Origin: Saliniramus sp050485405
GTDB taxonomy: Bacteria; Pseudomonadota; Alphaproteobacteria; Rhizobiales; Beijerinckiaceae
Direction: 5' to 3'
DNA length: 23,781 nt
NCBI GenBank assembly: GCA_050485405.1
Contig: JBJHBI010000062.1
Span: 1-23,781 of the forward strand
Of the stretch, positions 1 through 6,175 are shown in pieces. How positions within the stretch are numbered: the first letter of the stretch is position 1; every line of letters begins with the position of its first letter. Under the pieces are notes generated by a model. That model saw only the letters and a program-made list of their open reading frames with translations, ran no database searches and was not told the DNA's origin. Made by a program: the position numbers and the translations under genes.

Positions 1-1
1 C

Positions 2-100
2 GGCACGGTGGTGTCCGACCCGATCGAGATCCCCTTCGGCTCGTTCTTCTACGCGACCGATCCGGACGGGAACTCGATCGGCTTCTTCGCCCAGGCGTGA
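2..100 (+). CDS. VOC/glyoxalase-family protein, C-terminal fragment (5' end outside window)
   Basis: Only the last 32 codons and the stop are inside the window. The peptide ends with FYATDPDGNSIGFF, the usual final beta-strand of vicinal-oxygen-chelate proteins (glyoxalase, bleomycin-resistance and extradiol-dioxygenase fold), where a DPDGN turn precedes the last strand. The fragment is too short to name a substrate. The stop lies 4 bases before the ATG of a YafY/WYL regulator on the same strand. Pairs of a VOC protein and a WYL regulator are common in proteobacteria, so the two are probably co-transcribed. Confidence 0.75.
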   Translation, partial: GTVVSDPIEIPFGSFFYATDPDGNSIGFFAQA

Positions 101-104
101 TGCC

Positions 105-827
105 ATGCGTCGCGCCGACCGTCTCTACCGTCTGACCGAGCTCTTGCGTGGCGGACGGGTGACGACGGCGCGGCGTCTGGCGGAACGCCTCGAGGTTTCC
201 GAGCGCACGATCTATCGCGACATAGCCGACCTGATCGCCTCCGGCGTGCCCGTCGAAGGCGAAGCCGGGGTCGGCTACGTCATGCGCCCCGGCTTCGACG
301 TGCCGCCCCTGATGTTCGATCGCCGGCAGATCGAGGCGCTCGTCACCGGTGTGCGGCTCGTCGAAGCCTGGGGCGGGGCCGCCATGGCGAACGCCGCCTC
401 CGAAGCGCTCGCAAAGATTTCCGCCGTTGTGCCGCCCGATATCGCGCGCGCCGCCGACCGGACCGCCATCCAGGCTTTCCGGATGCCCGATCTCGATGCC
501 GCCACGCGCGCGCGGCTCGACCTCCTCGACACCGCGATCCGCGACGAGACGCGCCTGAAACTGCGTTACGCGGACGCGTCGGGACGCGAGACCACGCGCC
601 ACATCCACCCCCTCGGCCTCGTCTTCTGGGGCAAGGTCTGGACGCTCATCGCCTGGTGCGCGTTTCGTGACGATTTCCGCATGTTTCGCGTCGACCGCAT
701 CGCCGCCGCAGAGGAAGCCGGCCGGTTCGAACCGGCTCCCCACCAGAGCATCGCCGCCTTCTACGCGCAGGAGGCCGGGTGCGACTTCTCCGACGACCCG
801 ACCGGATCCGGTCGGCCGGCTGTATAG
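105..827 (+). CDS. YafY-family transcriptional regulator (HTH + WYL domain)
   Basis: The 240-residue protein begins with a DeoR-like winged helix-turn-helix (about residues 3-60, including the recognition-helix run VSERTIYRDIADL). A WYL-type ligand-binding domain occupies about residues 135-225. The YafY-type feature GLVFWGKVWTLIAWC is visible at about 168-182, followed by RMFRVDRI. Family members usually bind DNA and respond to small ligands or nucleic acid; the effector here is unknown. The ATG at 105 starts 4 bases after the stop of the VOC gene, so translation is probably coupled. It converges with the MetE-like gene, with only 28 bases between the two stops. The 3' end of the gene carries a perfect 18-bp palindrome (798-815). 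Confidence 0.9.
   Translation: MRRADRLYRLTELLRGGRVTTARRLAERLEVSERTIYRDIADLIASGVPVEGEAGVGYVMRPGFDVPPLMFDRRQIEALVTGVRLVEAWGGAAMANAASEALAKISAVVPPDIARAADRTAIQAFRMPDLDAATRARLDLLDTAIRDETRLKLRYADASGRETTRHIHPLGLVFWGKVWTLIAWCAFRDDFRMFRVDRIAAAEEAGRFEPAPHQSIAAFYAQEAGCDFSDDPTGSGRPAV
798..815. repeat. Perfect 18-bp palindrome in the 3' end of the WYL regulator gene
   Basis: CCGACCGGATCCGGTCGG reads the same on both strands. In RNA it would form a 7-bp GC-rich stem with a GATC loop. It lies 12 bases before the end of the gene and near a second small hairpin (834-851). It may help end or stabilise the transcript, or it may be a chance result of GC-rich codons. Confidence 0.5.
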
Positions 828-833
828 AGCATC

Positions 834-851
834 GTTTCGTCAGGTCGAAAC
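834..851. terminator. Small hairpin between convergent genes, possible bidirectional terminator
   Basis: GTTTCG (834-839) pairs with CGAAAC (846-851) around a 6-base loop. It is the only inverted repeat in the 28-base gap between the converging stop codons at 827 and 856. Neither side has a run of T, so it is not a classical intrinsic terminator. Confidence 0.3.
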
Positions 852-855
852 CCGC

Positions 856-1878
856 TCAGGAGAGCTCCGCCCGCACGATCGCAGCCCCGTCGGCCATCGC
901 CTTCATCTTGCCGAAGGCGACGTCGTGGGGGAGGTATTTCAGGCCGCAATCGGGAGCGACGACGACCTTGTCCGCATCCACATGAGGCAGGGCCCGGCGG
1001 ATGCGATGCGCGATCACTTCCGGGGTCTCGACATTCATGTCGGCGAGGTTGAGCACGCCGAGAATGATCGTCTTGCCGCGCAGCGTTTCGAGGATCGACG
1101 TGTCGAGATCGGCCTGCGCGGTCTCGATCGAGATCTGGTCGCACAGGCAATCGGCCATCTGCGGCAGGAAGGAATAGCCCTCGGGCCGCGTCTTGGTCAG
1201 CGCCGCATAGCCGAAGCAGATATGCACCGCCGTCGTTCCCGCCGCACCTTCGAGCGCCGCGTTGAGGGCGGCGAGGCCGTATTCCTCGGCCTCCTGCGGA
1301 CGCGCCTGCATCCAGGGCTCGTCGAGCTGGATGACGTCGGCGCCGGCGGCGAAGAGATCGGCGATTTCCTCGCGCACCGCCCCGGCATAGCCCATCGCCG
1401 CCTCGGCGAGCGAGGGGTAATACTCGTTCACCGCCTGCTGGCTCATGGTGAAGGGGCCGGGCAGCGTGATCTTGATCTGCCGATCGGTATTGGCCCGCAG
1501 AAATTTCAGATCCTCGACCTCGACCGGGCGCGCGCGCCGGATCGGACCGGTGATGCGCGGCACCGGCACTGGCTTGCCCGAGCGGGTGAGGACCTCGCCG
1601 TAATTGTCGAGATCGAGCCCGTCCAAAGCCGTGGCGAAGCGGTTCGAATAGCTCTCGCGGCGGATCTCGCCGTCGGTGATGATGTCGAGCCCCGCGCGCT
1701 CCTGATCGCGGATGGCGAGGCGCGTGGCATCGTCCTGGGCTTCTTCCAGGAACGGCTCGGGAATGCGCCAGAGCTCCTTCGCGCGGGTGCGCGGCGGAAA
1801 CTGGCCCTTGAGTTTCTCGCGGTCGATCAGCCAGTCCGGCTGGCAATAGGAGCCGACGAGTGAGGTCGGAAACAGCAT
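856..1878 (-). CDS. MetE-like (cobalamin-independent methionine synthase II family) zinc methyltransferase
   Basis: This 340-residue protein corresponds to the C-terminal catalytic half of MetE; the N-terminal half is absent, as in stand-alone MetE-like and YxjG/YxjH proteins. All expected zinc ligands are visible: His219 and Cys221 (VHICFGY), Glu252 (QISIET) and Cys311 (APDCGLKYLP). The LDEP motif lies near residues 185-188. Such proteins move a methyl group, or in the coenzyme M branch open an epoxide, at a zinc-bound thiolate. The ATG at 1878 is preferred over one at 1911 because AAGGGG precedes it. It is the last gene of the leftward catabolic operon, so a role in removing or recycling a methyl group from the substrate is more likely than housekeeping methionine synthesis. 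That role is inference. Confidence 0.85.
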   Translation of the reverse strand: MLFPTSLVGSYCQPDWLIDREKLKGQFPPRTRAKELWRIPEPFLEEAQDDATRLAIRDQERAGLDIITDGEIRRESYSNRFATALDGLDLDNYGEVLTRSGKPVPVPRITGPIRRARPVEVEDLKFLRANTDRQIKITLPGPFTMSQQAVNEYYPSLAEAAMGYAGAVREEIADLFAAGADVIQLDEPWMQARPQEAEEYGLAALNAALEGAAGTTAVHICFGYAALTKTRPEGYSFLPQMADCLCDQISIETAQADLDTSILETLRGKTIILGVLNLADMNVETPEVIAHRIRRALPHVDADKVVVAPDCGLKYLPHDVAFGKMKAMADGAAIVRAELS

Positions 1879-1898
1879 GGGAAAACCCCTTGTCTGAT

Positions 1899-1925
1899 GC
1901 GCGGGCCGCATCTGCGGTCCCGCGC
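1899..1925 (-). promoter_or_regulatory. Strong stem-loop between the amidohydrolase and MetE-like genes
   Basis: GCGCGGG (1899-1905) pairs with CCCGCGC (1919-1925), and CCGC (1906-1909) pairs with GCGG (1914-1917) around a 4-base loop, leaving one bulged base at 1918. The stem has 11 base pairs, all G-C. It sits in the 73-base gap between two leftward genes, just upstream of the Shine-Dalgarno sequence of the MetE-like gene. No U-tract follows, so it looks more like an attenuator or mRNA-stabilising element than a terminator. Confidence 0.5.
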
Positions 1926-1951
1926 GGGAGATGTCGTTTCGGCGTGGCGCC

Positions 1952-3454
1952 TCAGGCGAAGAGGTCGTGTTTCACGCCGGCTTTCTCGAAGATGTAGTCG
2001 CGGCTCGCCTCGAGCTCGCGGCGCAGCTTGGTCATGTCGTGGCCCAGAAGCTGGCCCTGCCATTTGCGGATCTTGCCCGCGACCATGACCGTATCGACGT
2101 TCGAGCGATCCATCAGCGTCACCACCGCGCCGGCGGCGTTGTTGAGGGGCGCCACGTTGATCGCCTCGGCGTCGAGCAGGATGATGTCGGCATCCTTGCC
2201 GGGTGTCAGGCTGCCGGTCTTGCGGTCGAGGCGAAGCCCCTTTGCGCCTTCGATGGTGGCGTGGCGGATCGCGTCGGCGCAGCGCATCAGGGCGGGGAAG
2301 TTCTCGTCCCCGCCCAGGGCGGCCTCGTTGGCATGCATGCGCTGCAGGGTGACGAGTGCGCGCATCTGGGTGAAGAAATCCGCCGACATGGTGCATTCGA
2401 CATCCGAGGAGAGCGACACCGACATGCCGAGATCGAGGGCCTTCTGGATGGGCGGCATGCCGTGGCGCATATGCATCTCGATGGGCACCGAGAGCGAGAC
2501 ATGCGCACCCGCATCCGCTGCCGCCTTCCAGGCATCGTCGGTCATGCCGGTCATGTGGATGAAGATGTTGTCGGGGCCGAAGACACCCTTCTTGGCGAGT
2601 TCGTCGAAGATCGGGGTCATGCCGAAGGTGGTGACGACGTGCAGCGCCACCTGAAGATCGAGATCGCGCCCGATCTTCCAGGCCTCCTCGTAGCCCTCGA
2701 TATAGATCTCGCCGCCCATGACCATGGTCAGCAGCCCGTCATCGGAATTGAAGTAGCGCTCGCGGATGCGCCGGGCGCCCTGCGGGTACTCCTTGCCTTC
2801 CCACCAGCCTTCGAAATAGCCGAACACCCCGCGCCGGCCGGCATCGCGCAAGCCCTCGATCGCGGCTTCCGAATGTTCCGCCGAATGGTGGATCTGGCTG
2901 ACGTCCATCACCGTGGTCACGCCGGCATCGAGCTGGGCCAGCCCGCCGAAGAGCTCGTTGATATAGACGTCCTCGGGGCGGAAATGCTGGGAGAAGCCGA
3001 GCAGCATCGCCTCGTAATAATTGCGCGCATTCTCCGGGCGGCCGTCATTGACGACGATCGCGTCGGAGAGCGTCGAGCGCAGGCCGGTCTCGAACTGGTG
3101 ATGATGCGTGTCGATGAAGCCGGGCATCACGATCTTGCCGGCGGCATCGATCACATGGGCGTCCGTCGCATCGATATCGGTGCCGACCGCGAGGATCTTC
3201 TCACCCTCGATCAGCACGTCGCCGCGCGCGAAATTCCCCACCGCGGGATCGACCGACATCACCACGCCACCCTTGATCAGGATGCGCACGCCCTTCTGGC
3301 CGGAAAGCTGGGGCATGCTCGCGGCGGTGACGTTGGTCAGCGTCGCGGCGGCGGCGGCGGCACCGCTGCCGGTCTCGCTGGCGGGCGCGCGAAGCAGTTG
3401 CGCATATCCCTTGCAGGCGGACATCGGCGTCATCGGACCACATAATCTGCACAT
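1952..3454 (-). CDS. Amidohydrolase-superfamily metal-dependent hydrolase (TRZ/ATZ/cytosine-deaminase-like) with N-terminal extension
   Basis: The 500-residue protein has the amidohydrolase layout: a beta-sandwich start (ILIKGGVV, about 58-65), the metal-binding HxH in PGFIDTHHH (His117, His119), His272 (ALHVV), His300 (FIHMTGM), the catalytic Asp351 (LSSDVE) and the closing segment GSLTPGKDADIILLDA. These residues fit a mononuclear-metal deaminase or chlorohydrolase of the TRZ/ATZ type. The substrate is not evident. The start at 3454 is supported by GGAGG 8 bases upstream. It gives about 55 residues before the usual family start, opening with MCRLCGP and then an Ala/Thr-rich linker. An internal Met at residue 47 would be the family-like start but has no ribosome binding site. 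The gene lies between the IclR regulator and the MetE-like gene in the leftward operon. Confidence 0.9.
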   Translation of the reverse strand: MCRLCGPMTPMSACKGYAQLLRAPASETGSGAAAAAATLTNVTAASMPQLSGQKGVRILIKGGVVMSVDPAVGNFARGDVLIEGEKILAVGTDIDATDAHVIDAAGKIVMPGFIDTHHHQFETGLRSTLSDAIVVNDGRPENARNYYEAMLLGFSQHFRPEDVYINELFGGLAQLDAGVTTVMDVSQIHHSAEHSEAAIEGLRDAGRRGVFGYFEGWWEGKEYPQGARRIRERYFNSDDGLLTMVMGGEIYIEGYEEAWKIGRDLDLQVALHVVTTFGMTPIFDELAKKGVFGPDNIFIHMTGMTDDAWKAAADAGAHVSLSVPIEMHMRHGMPPIQKALDLGMSVSLSSDVECTMSADFFTQMRALVTLQRMHANEAALGGDENFPALMRCADAIRHATIEGAKGLRLDRKTGSLTPGKDADIILLDAEAINVAPLNNAAGAVVTLMDRSNVDTVMVAGKIRKWQGQLLGHDMTKLRRELEASRDYIFEKAGVKHDLFA

Positions 3455-3462
3455 CTTCGTTT

Positions 3463-3467
3463 CCTCC
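3463..3467 (-). promoter_or_regulatory. Ribosome binding site that decides the amidohydrolase start
   Basis: On the minus strand GGAGG lies 8 bases before the ATG at 3454. It supports translation of the CxxC-containing N-terminal extension, whereas the internal Met47 has no comparable site. Confidence 0.7.
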
Positions 3468-3541
3468 GTTCATCTGCGTTTTTTCGATCTGCTTTTTCTC
3501 GACCCGTGTTTTTCCGGGTGCGTGCCTTTGCGAAAGCTCCG

Positions 3542-4345
3542 TCAGCCCCCCAGCACCGATTGCAGGACGGGGAAGCGGCTGACTTCGTGGGATATGTGTG
3601 ACGCGGCCTCCCGCAGGGCCGGCAGGCGTTCGGCGACGAGTTTTTCCGGGGTGACGATACCGGTATAGCCGGAGCTGTTGAGGGCCGCGATGGTGCGCCC
3701 CTCCGGATCGCGGATCGGGACGGCGAGCGCCGTGATCCCGTAATCGAGCTGGTCGACGGTGGTCGCGTAGCCATTGACGCGCACGGTTTCCAGCTCGGCC
3801 CGCAGCGCGCAGGGATCGATGCAGGTCTGCGCTGTCAGTGCCGCGAGCGGCTCGCGGGTGAGACGCCGGTCGATCTCGGCATCGGGCAGGGCCGCGAGCA
3901 GAACCCGCCCCATCGAGGTGGCGTGGGCGGGATAGCGCGCGCCGACCACAGCCGCCGCACGCCGCGCCCGCTGGACGGTGGCATGCGCGACATAGATCAC
4001 GTCGCAGCCGTCGAGCGTACCGACCGAGGAGGCATCGCCGAACCGGGCGACGAGATTGCGGATCTCGGGCTGGAGCACCTCGTCGATCCGCGCGGCGAAA
4101 TAGAAGCCCGCGCCGAGCGTCATGATCCGCGGCTTGAGATGGAAGCGCTTGTGCTTCTGCCCGACATAGCCGAGCTGCGTCAGCGTGATCAGCGAGCGGC
4201 GCGCCGTCGCAGGCGACAACCCGACCCGCCGCGCGACATCCGAGAGCGACATCTCGGGATGCGCGGCGTCGAAGGATTCGAGGATGGCGAGGCCGTTGGC
4301 CAGCGCCTCCACGAAATCGGCCGGGACGTCGTCTGATCGCGGCAT
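3542..4345 (-). CDS. IclR-family transcriptional regulator (PcaR/PobR-like group)
   Basis: The protein has 267 residues. An N-terminal winged helix (about 11-70) contains MSLSDVARRVGLSPATARRS. A C-terminal IclR effector domain (about 85-260) shows the usual pattern around SSVGTLDGCDVIYVA, HATSMGRVLLA and YGITALAVPIRDPEG. The family often controls aromatic-acid catabolism, as activator or repressor, with a ring-cleavage intermediate as ligand. It starts 6 bases after the stop of the intradiol dioxygenase, so the two are co-transcribed and the regulator is under its own target promoter. The dyad at 5309-5325 is the best candidate operator. Its ligand cannot be read from sequence. Confidence 0.92.
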   Translation of the reverse strand: MPRSDDVPADFVEALANGLAILESFDAAHPEMSLSDVARRVGLSPATARRSLITLTQLGYVGQKHKRFHLKPRIMTLGAGFYFAARIDEVLQPEIRNLVARFGDASSVGTLDGCDVIYVAHATVQRARRAAAVVGARYPAHATSMGRVLLAALPDAEIDRRLTREPLAALTAQTCIDPCALRAELETVRVNGYATTVDQLDYGITALAVPIRDPEGRTIAALNSSGYTGIVTPEKLVAERLPALREAASHISHEVSRFPVLQSVLGG

Positions 4346-4351
4346 CGGGCC

Positions 4352-5212
4352 TCAGCCCTCCGGCGCGAGAACGAAGTCGAACTCCACCACCGCGTCCGGC
4401 GTCTTGGTGACCGGAAGGTCGGGCGTGCCGCTTCCCGCCGGCTTGATCTTGGCGATGAGCGACTTGCGCACGCCGAACACGGCGTCGTTGTCGATATATT
4501 CCATGTTCTCGAAGAACACTTCCGTCGTGATCGAGCTCATCCCGGGCGCGCGCACGATGTAGTGCAGATGGGCCGGGCGCCAGGCGTGACGGTTACCCGC
4601 GCGCAGGAGTTCGCCGACCGGGCCGTCATAGGGCACGGTATAGGGCTTGGGCAGCACGGTGGTGTACCAGTAGCGCCCCTGATCATCGGCCTCGAAGACG
4701 CCGCGCAGATCGAACTTGTCCTGGCCCTGCTCCTGCTCCTGGATCGGATAGGTGCCCGCACCGTCGGCCTGCCAGGTATCGATGATCGCGCCGGGAAGCG
4801 GATTGTGCAGCGAATCCGTCACCTTGCCGTGGACCAGCACTGTGACGCCGTCGCGATCATCGGAGAGATCGGCGCCGAGCTGCTTGCGCGGGGCGTCGTC
4901 CAGATAGAACGGGCCGAGATTCGACCCCTCGGTAGCGCCACCCTTCGAATTGATCATGTCTACCAGCGCCGAGAAGCCCAGCACGTCGCTGAGGAGGATG
5001 AATTCGTGGCGCTCGGGGGTGGAGATCTTCCCGCAATCGTAGAGGAACATCAGAACGCGCATCCACTCTTCGTGGGTGATCTGATGCTCGCGCGTATAGT
5101 CGTGCAGGTGATCGATCAGGCCGTGCAGCAACTGCTCGAAACGGCTGCCGGGCTCGGTCTTGAAGGATTCCTTCACCGCCTTGGAGATCGTGAACTGGTT
5201 GATGTCGCGCAT
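4352..5212 (-). CDS. Intradiol ring-cleavage dioxygenase, hydroxyquinol 1,2-dioxygenase type
   Basis: The 286-residue protein has the intradiol arrangement. A helical N-terminal dimerisation domain covers about 1-95, followed by the SNLGPFYLDDAP entry motif and a catalytic beta-sandwich. The four non-haem Fe(III) ligands fit Tyr155 (GAGTYPIQ), Tyr191 (LPKPYTVPYDGPVG), His215 and His217 (WRPAHLHYIV). The PYDGPVGELL context resembles hydroxyquinol and chlorocatechol enzymes more than catechol 1,2-dioxygenases. The expected reaction is opening of 1,2,4-trihydroxybenzene to maleylacetate; a substituted analogue is possible. The ATG at 5212 is chosen over the far end of the frame (5299) because GGGAGGA lies directly before it. 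It is the first gene of the leftward operon and is divergent from the lyase-like gene at 5358. Confidence 0.9.
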   Translation of the reverse strand: MRDINQFTISKAVKESFKTEPGSRFEQLLHGLIDHLHDYTREHQITHEEWMRVLMFLYDCGKISTPERHEFILLSDVLGFSALVDMINSKGGATEGSNLGPFYLDDAPRKQLGADLSDDRDGVTVLVHGKVTDSLHNPLPGAIIDTWQADGAGTYPIQEQEQGQDKFDLRGVFEADDQGRYWYTTVLPKPYTVPYDGPVGELLRAGNRHAWRPAHLHYIVRAPGMSSITTEVFFENMEYIDNDAVFGVRKSLIAKIKPAGSGTPDLPVTKTPDAVVEFDFVLAPEG

Positions 5213-5242
5213 GGTTCCTCCCGCCTTTCTGCAACGACGCTC

Positions 5243-5254
5243 TTCGGCGCCGAA
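5243..5254. promoter_or_regulatory. 12-bp perfect palindrome upstream of the rightward promoter
   Basis: TTCGGCGCCGAA is perfectly self-complementary and ends 8 bases before the -35 box at 5263. It lies in the leader of the leftward dioxygenase transcript. It could be a second regulator site. It may also be chance. Confidence 0.35.
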
Positions 5255-5262
5255 ATTGGTTC

Positions 5263-5291
5263 TTGACGTAAAGGTAAATCGACCCGATAAT
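5263..5291 (+). promoter_or_regulatory. Sigma70-type promoter for the lyase/CoA-transferase operon
   Basis: TTGACG (5263-5268) and GATAAT (5286-5291) each match 5 of 6 consensus bases and are separated by exactly 17 bp. The surrounding stretch is A/T-rich, unlike the rest of the window. Transcription would start near 5298, about 60 bases before the ATG at 5358. Confidence 0.65.
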
Positions 5292-5308
5292 TTCGGCAAG
5301 AGAAATAT

Positions 5309-5325
5309 TTTTCGCTGTGCGAAAA
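5309..5325. promoter_or_regulatory. Putative operator: perfect 7-3-7 inverted repeat between divergent operons
   Basis: TTTTCGC (5309-5315), TGT, GCGAAAA (5319-5325) form a perfect dyad. It would lie about 11-27 bases downstream of the predicted rightward start. On the minus strand it falls between TTGAAT and a weak TATTTC box spaced 17 bp apart, so one bound dimer could affect both directions. The IclR regulator of the adjacent operon is the obvious candidate, but the match to a known IclR consensus was not tested. Confidence 0.55.
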
Positions 5326-5357
5326 TTCAAAAACCAAGGGAGAGCGAGGATACCGCC

Positions 5358-6170
5358 ATGCGCATCGGCAAGCAGGACGCCGCCCGGACGGCCATCGCCA
5401 CTTCCGACGAACACAGCATCACCGTTCGCGGCCATGACCTGTGCGACGACCTGATCGGGAAGATCAATTTCACCGATTACTTCTGGCTGCTCGTTCTGGG
5501 CGACAAGCCCACCGAAACCCAGCGCCGCATGATGGATGCCTGCCTCGTGGCGATCGCCGAACACGGGCTCGTGCCCTCGGTCCAGGCGGCGCGGATGACG
5601 CTCGCGGCCGGCCCCGATGCCTGGCAGGGTGCGATGTCGGCGGGCCTACTTGGAATGGGCAGCGTCGTCGCTGGCAGCTCCGAATCCGCCGGGCGCTACC
5701 TCGCGGAGGTGATCGCGAAGGCGAAGGACGAGGGCACCGACATCGAGAGCGCCGCGATCGCGAGCCTGAAGGAGCACAAGACCCAGCGGCGCAAGGTCGC
5801 CGGGCTCGGCCACCCCCAGCACAGCGCCGGCGATCCACGCGCCGACAGGCTTCTCGAGATCGCCGACGCGCTCGGCGTATCGGGCCCCCATATCGAGACC
5901 CTGCGGGTGCTCGGCAAGCACGCATCGACCATCATCGAGCGCCCCTTGCCGATCAACGTCTCGGGGGCAATTCCCGCCTGCATCCTCGATGCCGGCTGGC
6001 CGCTGGAGGCGCTGAAGGCCGTGCCGCTGCTCGCCCGCGCCGCCGGGCTCTCGGCGCATCTCTACGAGGAATCGCAGCGCCCCATCGGCTTCATCATGTC
6101 CCACAAGGCCGATCTCGCCATCAGCTATGACGGCAAGCCGTCGTCGCGCGGGCCGGGATCGGCGGAGTAA
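5358..6170 (+). CDS. Citrate-synthase-fold protein, citryl-CoA lyase-like
   Basis: At 270 residues it is the short form of the citrate-synthase superfamily, comparable to the C-terminal lyase domain of ATP-citrate lyase and to proteins annotated as citryl-CoA lyase. Visible landmarks are AGLLGMGSVVAGS (about 95-107), GLGHPQHSAGDPRADRL with His152 and Arg161, PLPINVSGAIPACIL, and ARAAGLSAHLYEE near 226-238. Where citrate synthases and ATP-citrate lyase have NVD with a catalytic Asp, this protein has Asn200-Val201-Ser202. The reaction expected of the fold is cleavage or formation of a hydroxyacyl-CoA, giving acetyl-CoA and an oxo-acid. The ATG at 5358 follows a purine-rich ribosome binding site (AGCGAGGA). 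It ends 5 bases before the CoA-transferase gene. Confidence 0.82.
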   Translation: MRIGKQDAARTAIATSDEHSITVRGHDLCDDLIGKINFTDYFWLLVLGDKPTETQRRMMDACLVAIAEHGLVPSVQAARMTLAAGPDAWQGAMSAGLLGMGSVVAGSSESAGRYLAEVIAKAKDEGTDIESAAIASLKEHKTQRRKVAGLGHPQHSAGDPRADRLLEIADALGVSGPHIETLRVLGKHASTIIERPLPINVSGAIPACILDAGWPLEALKAVPLLARAAGLSAHLYEESQRPIGFIMSHKADLAISYDGKPSSRGPGSAE

Positions 6171-6175
6171 TCGCG

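Noticed and set aside
667..1863. Large plus-strand frames opposite the MetE-like gene
   Set aside because: Composition is Arg/Gly/Ala-rich with no domains. The minus-strand gene has all zinc ligands and a ribosome binding site.
5213..5299. Longer N-terminus for the dioxygenase (29 extra codons)
   Set aside because: It would run through the control region and palindrome and has no ribosome binding site, whereas the ATG at 5212 has GGGAGGA directly upstream.
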